Shown: positions 30,747-41,510, counted from the first letter of the stretch. The stretch: 64,000 nt of DNA from Phytophthora colocasiae (GCA_018806915.1 JAGKQI010000103.1:124001-188000); one strand, 5' to 3'. Notes: generated by a model not told the origin, from the sequence alone. Translations and numbers: made by a program.

Positions 30747-32113
30747 ATGTCGGCTGTTCCTCCTGAAGATGAACGCACTCAGGTGCTGGATGCGTACAAA
30801 GCGAAGGTCATGGAGCACCGCGAGATGGAGAGCAGGTTCGTAGCTGTTTACTCATGCAAGAATGAGACGTCCTAGATCCTTCTCCATAATGCAGCGATCT
30901 TTTGGTCATCTGATGCATATTGCTGACCGTTTTACGATGATTTCATGGGTAAACTAGGGTGAAGAATATGCGTGAGAATGTCAAGGCGCTTGTGAAGGAT
31001 TTTAACAAGACGGAAGACGACCTTAAGGCGCTACAAGTACGCCTAATTCGATCTCCGTCACCATTAACCATTTAACTGACGTTTGTTTTGCTGCAGAGTG
31101 TGGGCCAAATCATTGGCGAAGTCCTTCGTCAGCTGGATGAGGATCGGTTCATTGTCAAGGCCTCTAGCGGCCCTCGTTACGTCGTGGGATGCCGCGCTAA
31201 GGTGGACAAAAGCAAGCTCAAGTCGGGCACCCGAGTAGCGCTGGATATGACGACACTCACTATCATGCGCTACCTACCACGTGAGGTGGATCCAACAGTG
31301 TATCACATGTTGAAGGAGGACGCTGGTAATGTGTCGTTCTCAAGCATTGGTGGTTTGAATGAGCAGATCCGTGAGCTTCGTGAGGTGATTGAGCTACCGC
31401 TTACCAACCCCGAGCTGTTCCTGCGTGTCGGTATAAAGCCCCCTAAGGGTGTGCTTCTGTACGGTCCACCCGGTACAGGCAAGACACTATTGGCTCGTGC
31501 TCTGGCATGCAACATCAACGCTACGTTCTTGAAGGTGGTGGCTAGTGCCATCGTTGACAAATACATTGGTGAGAGTGCCCGTGTGATCCGTGAGATGTTC
31601 GGATATGCCCGCGACCACCAGCCGTGCGTCATCTTCATGGATGAAATTGATGCCATTGGTGGAAGTCGATACTCGGAAGGAACGTCGGCTGATCGTGAAA
31701 TTCAGCGTACACTGATGGAGCTGCTTAACCAGCTTGATGGTTTCGACGCGCTTGGACAGGTTAAGATGGTCATGGCTACGAACCGACCGGATATCCTGGA
31801 CCCCGCTCTGCTGCGTCCTGGTCGTCTCGACCGAAAGATTGAGATCCCGCTTCCTAATGAAGCCTCGCGCATGGATATCCTCAAAATTCACTCAGGCCCC
31901 ATCACCAAGAAGGGCGAGATCGACTATGAGTCGATCGTCAAGCTCACAGACGGCTTCAACGGCGCCGATATGCGCAACGTGTGTACCGAGGCAGGTATGT
32001 TCGCAATCCGTGCCGACCGTGAGTACGTTGTGGAGGAGGACTTCATGAAGGCCGCTCGGAAATTGGCGGAGACCAAGAAGCTTGAATCCAAGATGGACTA
32101 CAGCAAGGTTTAA
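30747..32113 (+). CDS. RPT4: 26S proteasome regulatory ATPase Rpt4 (PSMC6)
   Basis: Exons 30747-30835, 30958-31036 and 31097-32113 give 394 aa. The first two short exons encode the N-terminal coiled coil ([20 protein letters not shown] ... [17 protein letters not shown]). The OB domain follows ([17 protein letters not shown]), then the AAA module: Walker [14 protein letters not shown], Walker [12 protein letters not shown], sensor [18 protein letters not shown]. The order and the motif [15 protein letters not shown] identify Rpt4 among the six Rpt subunits. It unfolds substrates in the 19S base. Like other Rpt4, it lacks a C-terminal HbYX motif. Confidence 0.95.
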
Positions 32114-32289
32114 ATTTGCAGACTGTGTTATCTGGCGTTGGGATTATTTTCCAGGTCGAAATGCGACTGCTTCTGTTAAGTGATGGTGTTCTTGTGTCTC
32201 CTGCTTTCAGTTATTACTACAGTATTTATCTGCGCCCGAAATATGTGAGCTAACGGGAGTTTTGTATTTTGCATCAGTTTGTTTTCAAG

Positions 32290-33432
32290 ATGACGTCGGT
32301 AGGTGGGGCAGGGATGGAGTGCTGTGAGTTGGTAGGTCTCATGGGCGATGTGGCATATCAACGCTGTAGAATGCTGCTTCAAGAATTGCGCAAGCTGCAC
32401 CCAATCTTCGTGTCACCCCTGCAAGGGATGATGGAAGTCGAATACCTGGAATATCTAAAGAGTCAACAAGATAAAATACCAAAGAGCAAGCGAGCAGAAC
32501 TGCTGCGGACAACTCGACCGGTCATTCTGTTGCTGGGTTCCTCCACTGTCGTGTTGGATGGAGAAGACGAATTGCTAGGTTTCGCCATGGAGCAGACTCA
32601 GCTATCAAAGAACGAATTGCTCGCTGCTGCTGCGTTCGGAGACGTTGTAGCTGACGGTGAAGGCACTGACAGCGCTAGGACGGAGTATGGCGAAAAATTA
32701 GCGCTGGCTGAGGAAATGCTGGAGGCAAAGGCAGAGGAAGAAGCTCAACAGGCTGTGGCACGTCATCGGGAACTTTCAGGTCACCAATACGCTTATTTGG
32801 TTTTTGACGTTGATGGTGTAGCATTGCCCAGAGTAGAGCTCGAGCTATTCCACAACGTTTGCCCTAAGACGTGCAAGAACTTCTTGGCCTTTTGTGAGCA
32901 CAAGGTTCCTGATATTAGCGACGAAGCTCAATATTTAGGCTACCGAGGCAATGCTGTACACCGTGTTGTGCGCGGTGGATGGATTCAAGCTGGTGATGTA
33001 GCAGGCGATGGACGTGGAGACGGACCTTGTCGATCTCTTTACGGCCTTGAGTTTCCCGACGAAAGCTTCGCCATTTCACACGACGCAGCCGGCATTCTTG
33101 TACGTGAACACTCTTTAAAATGTGTTGCTATCTCTTACGAACATTCTGTTGCAGTCCATGGCAAACACCGGGCCTCACACAAATGGCTCGCAATTCTTTA
33201 TCACTCTTGCGCCGCAACCATGGCTTGATCGCCACAAAGGTAAGGCACTGCCTTTCTAAGGCAGGCTGTAACTCCACTCCCTTAACCTCACGTATACTTT
33301 TGCTTCATTCCAGTTGCCTTTGGTCGAGTGGTGAGTGGGTGGCGTACTATCATGACTATCGGAGGACTTGAAACTCGTCAAGAGCGACCTTGCGTACCCT
33401 GCACTATCGTCGATAGCGGAAGACTCCAGTGA
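32290..33432 (+). CDS. Cyclophilin-type peptidyl-prolyl isomerase, PPIL6-like
   Basis: Exons 32290-33099, 33155-33239 and 33314-33432 give 337 aa. The first 155 residues form an extra domain ([20 protein letters not shown], then [20 protein letters not shown]) like the N-terminal extension of PPIL6. The cyclophilin domain begins [20 protein letters not shown] and contains [36 protein letters not shown] (split by intron 1), [20 protein letters not shown] and FGRVVSGW. The usual F-Q-GD core is kept as WIQAGD, with Trp in place of Phe. Animal PPIL6 is linked to motile cilia, which would suit a zoosporic organism, but this is inference. It converges on the EYA gene. Confidence 0.88.
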
Positions 33433-33511
33433 TAGAGATACTGCCAGGGTCACTTGATGAATAAATAAATGCATGATATTTCACTGCGATACGAGCAAGA
33501 ACAGCGAGCCC

Positions 33512-35071
33512 CTAGACTACAGCAGTTTGGCCGACAGGAGACGAGGCTACAGAAATTTGGGCCGCCGCGACAGCAGGAGAGTTAACGACTGCAGCAGTCG
33601 GAGTCGAGCTATTACTGCTGCTGGCTTGTACTAGTTGCAGATCATAGCGCAGTCGCTTAAGATCCACTAGTGACCGGATCTTGTGGAACTCAAGACCAAG
33701 TGCGAGACTTACTTGTTCTTCCTCCAGTCCATCACCTATGGCGATAAATTCCACGTCCGAAGCTTCATATTTCTCCATGATCGTCTCAAAGCACCGATAC
33801 TTGTGTACTTTCGCCGAGGAGTAGACGCAGTCAATCGGGAAAAACGTGTCCAACTGGTAAATGAGGCACTTGCACAACGCTGGCACTAGCTGCGTATTTG
33901 TGACCAGAATGTTCACGTTTTCCACCGTTTCCCCCTCCATTTTGCTGTCGTCGGTTGTTTCGGTGTCAGGACTGGCTTCCGGTTGCGTGGAATTTGCCCG
34001 GATGTGTGCAGACTTAGCAATGAGCTCCAGCACTTGCCGGGCCTCGTGCAGCCAACCTGTTGAAAAGTTGTCAATAGCTGCGATGAGTGCTCCGCGAATG
34101 GCAAACCACTCGCTGTTTGCATCATGCAGAAAATCCACACTACCACGACGTTCATAGATTTCACGGATGCGTTCATATCTCTCTTGTATCGTTGGCTGTT
34201 GTCGCTGTTGCTGCTGTTGCTCAGGCTTCGGTGCACCAGCAGTTACATGCGCGATATGGTCGACGTCAGCATTATGCAGATCACTGAAGAAGAAATGTTT
34301 CTCCAGCATCGCTAACAGGAACGTCATCATCTGTTCACCAAGCGCAACTCCAGGTGCCACCTCTTTACCGTGAGACTGGGCGAACGTGCCCGTATACAGG
34401 GAAGCGAACAGCACCAAAGTCTCATCCAAGTCCCAAATGAACACTCGTCTTCGAGTACGAGGCTTCACGGAACTTTTAGCTTTAAGATTCTGCTCTTGAA
34501 TCTCCTCATTTGCCTCCTCTTCACCTCCAGCTTGTTTCTCATCAATATTATCTCTCTGGTCTTCATTCTCTTCGGAAGCATCGGCTCCGTCTCTTTCTCC
34601 TGGCCCAGACCTTTGTCGTTTCAAAGGGCGTGACGCGTAGCTCTCATCACCTTCTCCATCCATGTCTCCTTCATGAGCATCTCTCTTCTCTCCACTATTA
34701 AGGACTTTAGTGGTGTTTTTTTCCAGTTCATTCTTCTCAGGCATGTAGTGTGGCGTCACTGCCGCCTCGAGCCTCTTGGCCGGTAGGAAGGACAGGAGCA
34801 GCGCCAACAGTGTGGTCCACAGCCTTGCACGCCACTTGAGCGCCTGGCGCTGGCGCTGCAGTGCCTCCACCCACTGCATCCCAAGTATAAGCGTCACAAC
34901 GCCACAGAGACTCACACCGACAACAGGCAGCAGCACCAGCTTGGCCACCGCATTTTCGAGCTGCGCACGTAATGCCGCCATCGTAATCTGCTGCAGCGTC
35001 TTGTTCCTCGTCGCGAGTGTATGCGAGTGAGTCGCGTCGCATGGCGGTGGCTGTGTCCTGCGTGCCAGCAT
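33512..35071 (-). CDS. EYA (eyes absent)-type HAD phosphatase with N-terminal membrane segments
   Basis: A single exon of 519 aa. The C-terminal half is an EYA domain: nucleophile motif FIWDLDETLVLFASLYTG (Asp214 and Asp216), NILVTNTQLVPALCKCLIYQ, VYSSAKVHKYRCFETI, and FIAIGDGLEEEQVS. These are the EYA-specific HAD motifs of protein tyrosine phosphatases. The N-terminus differs from animal EYA: hydrophobic segments at about residues 44-66 and 84-98 predict membrane anchoring, followed by an acidic linker with a basic KRQR patch. The first ATG (35071) is used; Met31 (34981), just before the hydrophobic part, is an alternative. Poly-Gln near residue 290 is a low-complexity insert. Confidence 0.88.
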   Translation of the reverse strand: MLARRTQPPPCDATHSHTLATRNKTLQQITMAALRAQLENAVAKLVLLPVVGVSLCGVVTLILGMQWVEALQRQRQALKWRARLWTTLLALLLSFLPAKRLEAAVTPHYMPEKNELEKNTTKVLNSGEKRDAHEGDMDGEGDESYASRPLKRQRSGPGERDGADASEENEDQRDNIDEKQAGGEEEANEEIQEQNLKAKSSVKPRTRRRVFIWDLDETLVLFASLYTGTFAQSHGKEVAPGVALGEQMMTFLLAMLEKHFFFSDLHNADVDHIAHVTAGAPKPEQQQQQRQQPTIQERYERIREIYERRGSVDFLHDANSEWFAIRGALIAAIDNFSTGWLHEARQVLELIAKSAHIRANSTQPEASPDTETTDDSKMEGETVENVNILVTNTQLVPALCKCLIYQLDTFFPIDCVYSSAKVHKYRCFETIMEKYEASDVEFIAIGDGLEEEQVSLALGLEFHKIRSLVDLKRLRYDLQLVQASSSNSSTPTAAVVNSPAVAAAQISVASSPVGQTAVV

Positions 35072-35505
35072 GCCGCGTCGAGGAGCGATCTCGCTGGTGT
35101 ATATCGAATGGAGTTCTATTCTGACACAGGCGTCGTCGATGAGACTGTGAGCAGGCTACTACCACCGAAGCGTTTCAAAGTGTAAACAAAGACTGAAGTG
35201 GTAGGTGGCGTCAAGAGTAGAGATGGTGGTCTGTGTGATGTCATCATATTCAAGTCCCTATTGCGATCTGCTGGTAGTGCTCACCTAGAGCTCAGAGTCA
35301 CATGAACATGTACATATTGCTTCGATACCGACACCTTTATCACTATGCGTCGTGGATCTACGCAAAGCAGCAGAAGCGTTAGAAGATGTGTGTTTAGCAA
35401 ACGCTACCGCATAGCGGTCGCCAGGCACAGAACTGTCGGCAATCACAGTGTAGCACCAACGCAATTGCCTCACTTCAGCCCCGAAACATTGAAGATGGGT
35501 CAACG
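35072..35505. other. Intergenic, 434 bp
   Basis: This holds the 5' flank of the EYA gene (CTCCATTCG near 35110 on the minus strand could be its initiator) and the 3' flank of RNase H2C. Open frames here are short and unsupported. Confidence 0.5.
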
Positions 35506-36149
35506 CTAAAATCGATTGGCAGGCAGAGCACGTACCGCGGAGGCAAGATCGCGCCATTGCTGGAGCACTACCGGCAATTGTTGTGTCTCGCTCGTTGAGT
35601 GGTTTGGCACGTCCCTGGGAACAACAGCAAACCACGTTACGTTTCCAACCTTCATCACTGAGATCACCAGCTTGCAGCCTACCACCACGTAAGTTCCTCA
35701 AAATGGTCTTCCACTTCCCAGACGCGGCCCTCGTCATCGGGGTGTCTCAAGCCACTATCCTCCAACACAAGACCTGCAACACGCATGCAACCGTCACGAG
35801 TGATTCCATTGCGGATCAATAATGCACATGTATGTCTTCGCAACGCACCAGTGTATCCTAAAGACCCCAGCAACAGCTTTTCACCTTGCAGCTGGATACC
35901 ACGGAACTCCGCACATAACTTGCCATCATTCTGCTCTGTCTCCATTTTAACGTCTTGCTCCTCAGCGCTCTGCCCACCATGATCGGTGCTGTTGCTGTTA
36001 CCGTCACCATTCTGCGGCCGAAAAAAGGTCTTGACCGCCGCTGATCCATCGAAGTGGATGCGGCACGGTAGCGAATGCACGTTCTCCTCCGCTGATGGCA
36101 GCGGACAGCGCGTCAGACACACACGTACAATGCTCGAGGCGTCGGCCAT
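35506..36149 (-). CDS. RNASEH2C: Ribonuclease H2 subunit C
   Basis: Exons 36149-35683 and 35614-35506 with a 68-bp intron (GTAGGC...CCCAG) give 191 aa. MADASSIVRVCLTRCPLPSA leads into the family core: HSLPCRIHFDGSAAVKTFF, an acidic Asn/Gln-rich insert, then AEFRGIQLQGEKLLLGSLGY. The second block EDHFEELTWWDVPNHSTSE crosses the splice, and the last helix is QQWRDLASAVRAL. This matches RNASEH2C, an accessory subunit that folds with subunit B as a triple barrel and supports the catalytic subunit A in removing ribonucleotides and RNA from DNA. Another donor (AC|GTGG) is possible and would drop three residues. Two E2F-like sites sit 32-60 bp upstream. Confidence 0.88.
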
Positions 36150-36181
36150 GGTACAATCTTAGGCTTATGTTTAAATAAATT

Positions 36182-36209
36182 TTAGCGGGAAACATTCCCG
36201 CCAAAACTG
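36182..36209. promoter_or_regulatory. Two head-to-head E2F-like sites upstream of RNase H2C
   Basis: TTAGCGGGAAA on the plus strand and TTTTGGCGGGAAT on the minus strand face each other around CATT. Both match the E2F/DP consensus TTTSSCGC or its complement. They lie 32-60 bp upstream of the ATG, suggesting S-phase control, by motif only. Confidence 0.5.
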
Positions 36210-36230
36210 ATATTTTTATTTTGTAAAATT

Positions 36231-37283
36231 CCGCTACACTAACTACAGCATTTAGTGTTAATAACACTATTCATGAGGCCCTGCTCTGAGATTACGCACT
36301 GAAATTAGTGTTAATAACGCTAATTAAAAACTAACACTATCTGTGGTACAAACAATTAGTGTTAGCGATGGTATAAATAAGAAGGAATTCTTATACAATA
36401 GCCTCTAGCCGCTCTCCAGACAGGGTTTGCGTCTGAGCCTGTGCTAGTGTAAGATCTTTAGACGGTTGTAGTTGTGCTGGGCCAGCATCTTCAACCGGTA
36501 TGCCTTGAAAATGATCATAATGATCTGCAATGATGAACTGAAGCTCCAAAGCCTGAACCGACATGCGATTGGTTGGATCAGCACAAGCTGCCAAAAATCC
36601 TTCACGGTTATTCCACCAATGCGAAGCTTTCATGAAATTGGCCGAGTCTGATGAAGCTCTAAAGCAACCGGGAAAGGCATCGATGGTGCGTTTGAAAAGA
36701 AAGCGTGAGCTTTTCTCATTCTCAGCAATCATCCAATTAATAACCGAATATCGCTCTTGCTTTGTCACGACGTGTTGGACCTGTCGTTTACGTTTTCCTG
36801 AAGTTTTTGATACTTCAACTTGCGCGACTTGTGAGATGTCATCTTCACCAGTTCCGGGCGCACTAGGTTCATGTGAGCCAGCGTTTTCACGCGCTTGCGC
36901 GCATTCGCGTTGCTGTTGAGCTAGTCGTCTAGCACGATCCATCGCCACAACAATCGTGTATGGTCGTTTTGTCGAGCACACTTGCGGAGTAGAAACGGTA
37001 GGTGGTGCTTGAGATATCGACGGATGCGTGCTTGGTGCGGCAGGATAATTCGTGTCGTGAGCAGTAGGCATTGCAAAGGTTGTGGGTGGCGAAGTACTGC
37101 TCTTGGAGAATGTTAGGAAGTGTTTGAGCTGCATATGCATTGGTCTGAGCTTCTCTGCCGCCATACCTAAAATAGTGTTAGTTTTTTTGCCTTTCAGAGC
37201 CCACACAAATTAGTGTTAATAACACTATATAAAAACTAACACTATTCATCCACTAACACTAAATGCTGTAGTTAGTGTAGCGG
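36231..37283 (-). mobile_element. 1,053-bp DNA element with perfect 30-bp terminal inverted repeats
   Basis: Bases 36231-36260 (CCGCTACACTAACTACAGCA...) are repeated exactly, inverted, at 37254-37283. Subterminal regions contain several copies of TTAGTGTTAATAACACTA-like half-palindromes (about 36251, 36306, 36355, 37169, 37209, 37232, 37251). One ORF on the minus strand (36391-37164) fills the centre. No DDE transposase is encoded, so it is probably non-autonomous. A target-site duplication is not obvious. The element lies 81 bp from the RNase H2C start and 83 bp from the ZNRD2 start, exactly inside their divergent promoter. Confidence 0.85.
36391..37164 (-). CDS. Unidentified ORF inside the TIR element
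   Basis: From ATG 37164 (MAAEKLRPMHMQLKHFL) the frame gives 257 aa. The N-terminal third is Pro/Ser/Thr-rich. A basic stretch GKRKRQVQHVVTKQERYSVI then starts a helical segment (NWMIAENEKSSRFLFKRTID) that continues to SANFMKASHWWNNREGFLAA. The Trp-rich helices look like a small DNA-binding domain, similar in feel to the N-terminal part of oomycete transposases, but the catalytic domain is absent. It may be the remnant of a transposase that still binds the element ends, or a domesticated protein. I do not recognise a named family. Confidence 0.5.
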   Translation of the reverse strand: MAAEKLRPMHMQLKHFLTFSKSSTSPPTTFAMPTAHDTNYPAAPSTHPSISQAPPTVSTPQVCSTKRPYTIVVAMDRARRLAQQQRECAQARENAGSHEPSAPGTGEDDISQVAQVEVSKTSGKRKRQVQHVVTKQERYSVINWMIAENEKSSRFLFKRTIDAFPGCFRASSDSANFMKASHWWNNREGFLAACADPTNRMSVQALELQFIIADHYDHFQGIPVEDAGPAQLQPSKDLTLAQAQTQTLSGERLEAIV

Positions 37284-37366
37284 TAGGTCGAGAGTCCATG
37301 ATGGTCTCTGTTGTCTCTGAGCTTTGACACAGGGTATTACTGTATTATTACAGTGTACAGCAAGCG

Positions 37367-38287
37367 ATGACACCTATGAAGCGCTCGCGCGATGAAGCTA
37401 GCAAGATATTGGGCGAGAAAATGCTGCAGGGGTGGACTATGCTGGGAGCTAGTTGCCCTGTTGAGGACTGCTACACGCCACTGATGCGTAACAAACAGGG
37501 AAAGGTAAGGATTGATGCTATTGCTGCCACTCATGGCGGCTGGGTATTCACCAGATCACGTGTTGGTGTGTTGTAGATGTTCTGCGTGAGATGCGATCAG
37601 TTTGTTGTCTCGGAGGAGGAAGCGAAAAAGCAACAGGAAGAACAGGAGGCTGAAGAATTGGCTTTGGCGGAGAAAGAGGCAATGGAAGCTGAAGCTCAGG
37701 CTGAGGCAGAGCGTAGACGCCGGATTGAACAGCAGTTCCGCTTTGAAGAGCAAGCGAAACAGGCCAAAGAAATGCAAGAGCTTGAACAGGCGAAAGCCGC
37801 AAGAACGACAGCAGCGAATGGATCTGGTACTGAGTGTTAATTTCTGGGTTTGGGTGGTTTATTTGCTATGCTTATTTGTTACATGCTGCTTCTTTGGTGC
37901 AGCAAAACGCAAGATTGATAACACCATGGACACTTTCAGGATGGACAGTGATGCAGAACTGAATGCCATACGTCGTCAGACACTCGCTGCTCTTTATCAG
38001 GTGGAGCATCCTCATTTCTTCTTGTAAAGAGCTGGTCCGGCCGTGGAGTGTTGATATGCACGAGGATGGAACGCGAACCAAAGGATATTCGAGTTGTGCT
38101 CCAGCCGACCAACCACGGCCCTCTGCTCGAAATCGTATCGATATATTAACGCGTTCACTGTTCCCTCTTGCAGAAAATGGGAGCTCTCGCGGATTCGCTA
38201 TCGCCCACAGACCACAGCGAGCGCCTAATCTCTGTTGCTAAGGCTGTCAGAGAGTTCGCTGAAGCCGCTCAACTTCTGAAGCAATAG
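37367..38287 (+). CDS. ZNRD2: ZNRD2 (SSSCA1/p27)-like zinc-ribbon protein
   Basis: Exons 37367-37504, 37577-37826, 37903-38000 and 38174-38287 give 199 aa. The N-terminus (ASKILGEKMLQGWTMLGASC) is the conserved helix before the ribbon; C-PVEDC and, after the first splice, MFCVRCDQF provide the four cysteines. A long Glu/Ala/Gln helix follows (residues about 65-125), then TLAALYQKMGALADSL and a final helix ending AAQLLKQ. The zinc ribbon family is known from human SSSCA1, a chromosome-segregation and centromere autoantigen, with unclear molecular role. It is divergent to RNase H2C with a TIR element between, and converges on the sugar porter. Confidence 0.85.
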
Positions 38288-38412
38288 TCATTGTATCAGA
38301 ACCGACGTTGAACTGATAAAAGAAATTGCAATCTATCCTTGATTGCCTCTCCTTTAAAGCTCCGTAGCGGCATGCGTATTGTAGAGCACCTATAACGCGG
38401 TGCATTGCAGCA

Positions 38413-40167
38413 TTACAGATCAGTTGTCTGACGTGGAACTCCGAACTCTTCATCCAACGCCTCTGGATTCTCCTCCTCCAAAAGCGACTTCTGATCATCA
38501 TTAAGGTTTGTAGGAGCCGTCTTGATATGCGAGGTTTCTTCCACAAAGCCGTAGATGTACGAAAAGCACACCGCAGCAACCCCACTAAACGTAACAATAC
38601 GTCATGTAAGTTTATATACCCATTCACAAGCAGGTGCCCTAACACTGGTGACGTACCTGAGGATAAGGTAAAGCTTGGCGATACCGTTCTTCTCTGGATT
38701 GGAACCACGACCCAAAAAGCTAATTGCAGATAACGTGTACACAGCAACTAAGATGTTGCAGATGTAGCTGACGACCATATAGAATGCGAAGGCCCGCGAA
38801 CGGATGTGTACAGGCGTGATATCTCCCAGCGTGACCCTTTACAACAACAGCAACACATTAGTAAAGTGGTCAGTATTTAGCAAGTCAACTGCTACGTACC
38901 ATACAACAGCACCGAGGCCCACAGCGAATCCACCAACAAACGCCAACACTGAAACCACAGCAACCATACCCTGAACAGCAAGGTTGTCGTTGAGGTAGAG
39001 CAACGACCAGCTGAGCACTCCAAGCGCGATGATCATTGTCGCTGTCCCCACGAGAAGTAGTGGACGACGGCCATACGAATCAACAAAGCGCACCGATATG
39101 ATGGTGACGCCCACATTGGTAAATCCAACGACTGCCGTGGCGAAGAACGGGTTGGTCACTCCTGCGAAGTGGAAAATCTTAGCCGAGTACAGCATGACTG
39201 TATTGATACCCGTCATAGCCTGGAAAAACACGAGGATAGTGCCTGTCACCATGACTTTCTTGTGCCTCAGGAGGTGCGACCACGTCACATGAGGCTCGTG
39301 CTGGCGGTGCTCCATCACGCGTGCGATTTCCTGCACTTCAGTTTCAATATTTTTCTCGTTTTCTGGGCGCAGAAACACCAGCGTGGCGCGGCACTCATCA
39401 CGTCCACGGTTCTTCATGAGCCACCAGGGACTTTCTGGCACTAATGACGCGCTCAGACACTGCACTAGCGGTGGGAGAATCATAAATCCATTCAGGTATC
39501 TCCAACCCGACGGCACACTCGAGATAAAAAAGAAGCCCAAAACAGCAGAAACCAGCATTCCAATCGTGAGACTAAGCTGATGCAGTGATGTGATCTCACC
39601 ACGAGAGATAGCAGGCGATATTTCCGTCAGCAAGATGGGCACCGTATTGGTTACGACTCCCGAAGCCATCCCAATGACCAGTCGACCGGCGTAGAGCTCA
39701 CGCTTGGACGTAGCAAGAGCGCAGATGGCGCCACCGACGATAAACAGCACGTTGTTGACTAAAATGGTCTTCTTCTGGCCAACACTAGCGCCTACCCCAC
39801 CAGTAGTGAGAGCTGAGAGAACGCAACCCACCACAACGAGTGCCGTAGCTCGCTCCTGCTCCTCTGTACTGAGGTTGATATCAACGAGTATGGAGCCAAC
39901 AGCGTCTGGTACAATACACACGTTAAGCACAGCAGCGCTGAATCCCCACATGAAGGAGGAGATGGAGACCAGCCACGCTGCCAATCGTAGCCGGTCCCTG
40001 TGTCCGCAACCCACAGAGGACAGATCAGGATGGCGTGGATCGACACTATGGGCGCCAGGCTTCGTGGATACGTTAGAACGCCCACCAACTCTCTGACGCT
40101 GACGCTGGGGCTCCATTGGCTCAATATCAGGCAACAGCTTCTCCTTGATATCGACATGTGCCTCCAT
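38413..40167 (-). CDS. MFS sugar porter
   Basis: Exons 40167-38900, 38836-38657 and 38584-38413 give 539 aa from MEAHVDIKEKLLPDIEPMEP. Twelve helices are visible after a 65-residue cytosolic lead. Sugar-porter signatures: YAGRLVIGMASGVVTNTVPI, LTEISPAISRGEITSLHQL, PESPWWLMKNRGRDE (normally PESPRWL), QAMTGINTVMLYSAKIF and DSYGRRPLLLVG. The loop motif 2-3 is degenerate (GGVGASVGQKK instead of G-D-GRR). The C-terminal part after the first splice is VTLGDITPVHIRSRAFAF. The acidic N-terminus has a dileucine (EKLLPD), a possible sorting signal. Substrate is probably a hexose or polyol, transported with H+ or by facilitation. Confidence 0.9.
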
Positions 40168-41510
40168 GATGAAGCCGAGTTTTCTCTTCAAGGTCAATCA
40201 ATGTGTACCAGTACACACCAATTTAGGTGCCATCATTTCAGTGTACTCAACTTGTGTAAAATACACCATTGTTTAGGTGGTCCACCGCGCAGCACGCCAG
40301 CCGGTGCATTTGCCCACCAAGCAGCATCGACATCGGCGCATTGGCGTCCGCGGTCCCGCTTGTGAAGGTCGGTTGCTGGTACCATCGATACATGTAGGTA
40401 CATACACTACGTCAATCAAGTGCACGCCTTCGTACAAACACGCATTAACCTATCAAACGGCATGAGTGAATTTTGCAATACTGCTTTTGTGAATATTTAC
40501 ATTGAATGTGATTGGCCGTGTGAATCTCACCGTAATATTTATTGCCTGTTCCCAAATGTCACGAAACGTGTCCTCGCGTTCTAATGGTTTCCTAGCGCTG
40601 TGTCAACCGGTCTTGCATGTGTGTGCCAAGTATTAGCGCTGGATTCAATCGTTGTGCCTTACATGCATACATGACGCTGCCTCACCGCGGTGTGCAAGTA
40701 CCCGCCGTCTCTTATATCATCGCCAAAGCAAGCATGTCTGTGCTCAAGGCCGCGATAGAAAAGCGCAAATGGCTGTGCTGGTGCGGATCGAGCTGCACAT
40801 GCTTCGCAAAGGCGAGTCGTGTACCGGTAGGCTCTTGCCGACGTCGTTTTAATCTTTTTTGCTGTTCATTCGACGCACCACATCGCAGTGATTCTCACCC
40901 TGGTCTGTTGTCGTTGGCAGCGACATCATTCTAAAAGCACAAAAGAAAAGATCTTGACATGGTACAGCTCAGCTCATCGTTGCACGGATCCTATCGGAGG
41001 GCATACTGGTTCGATGCACCGTTCGTCTACAGTCAAAATGTGAAACCTGTGCAAGTGGAACAGCATTTCCAACTTGGCGTTGGCTCCACAGACTGCCTTG
41101 CGCTTCGCTGGCATTCGCGCCCACCTGGCCGATAACAGCACTAGTGGTAAATGCTGCTCGCGTCCACGACGTGGAGGCACAACACGAGTGAGTAACTAAA
41201 CGGCCAAAGTTAAACGCTGGCCCCTGCGAAACCGCTGCAATTCAACGCCAGCTCCATCGTTTTATAGGCCAACGCACGCCAGCAGTTTACTGCAACTCAC
41301 CCTGTGCCTAAATCGAGCCGCCGACGTTGAAGCTGGTGGTCCTGGCCGGCCAAGATGAGTGACTCGTCAACGTGAAATTCTCGGCCGATAAATTATTGGA
41401 CAATCGCCCGGATAGGGTGAACGCCTTGCATGCTCGGCGAGCCTCGGGATGCCAGCTACTTGTATCGGACGCTCACCATACATTTTTGCCTGAATTCCCG
41501 GAGTGGCACA
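40168..41510. other. Gene-poor stretch upstream of the sugar porter
   Basis: No supported gene. CACCTAAA-ATTGGTGT occurs twice on the minus strand near 40215-40285, perhaps a promoter repeat. Frames such as 40617-40934 (plus) show no domain, and codon composition is not gene-like. Decayed transposon sequence is plausible. Confidence 0.45.

Noticed and set aside
40617..40934. 105-codon plus-strand frame in the 40-42 kb gap
   Set aside because: Cys-rich by chance of composition, no domain and no promoter or partner exon.
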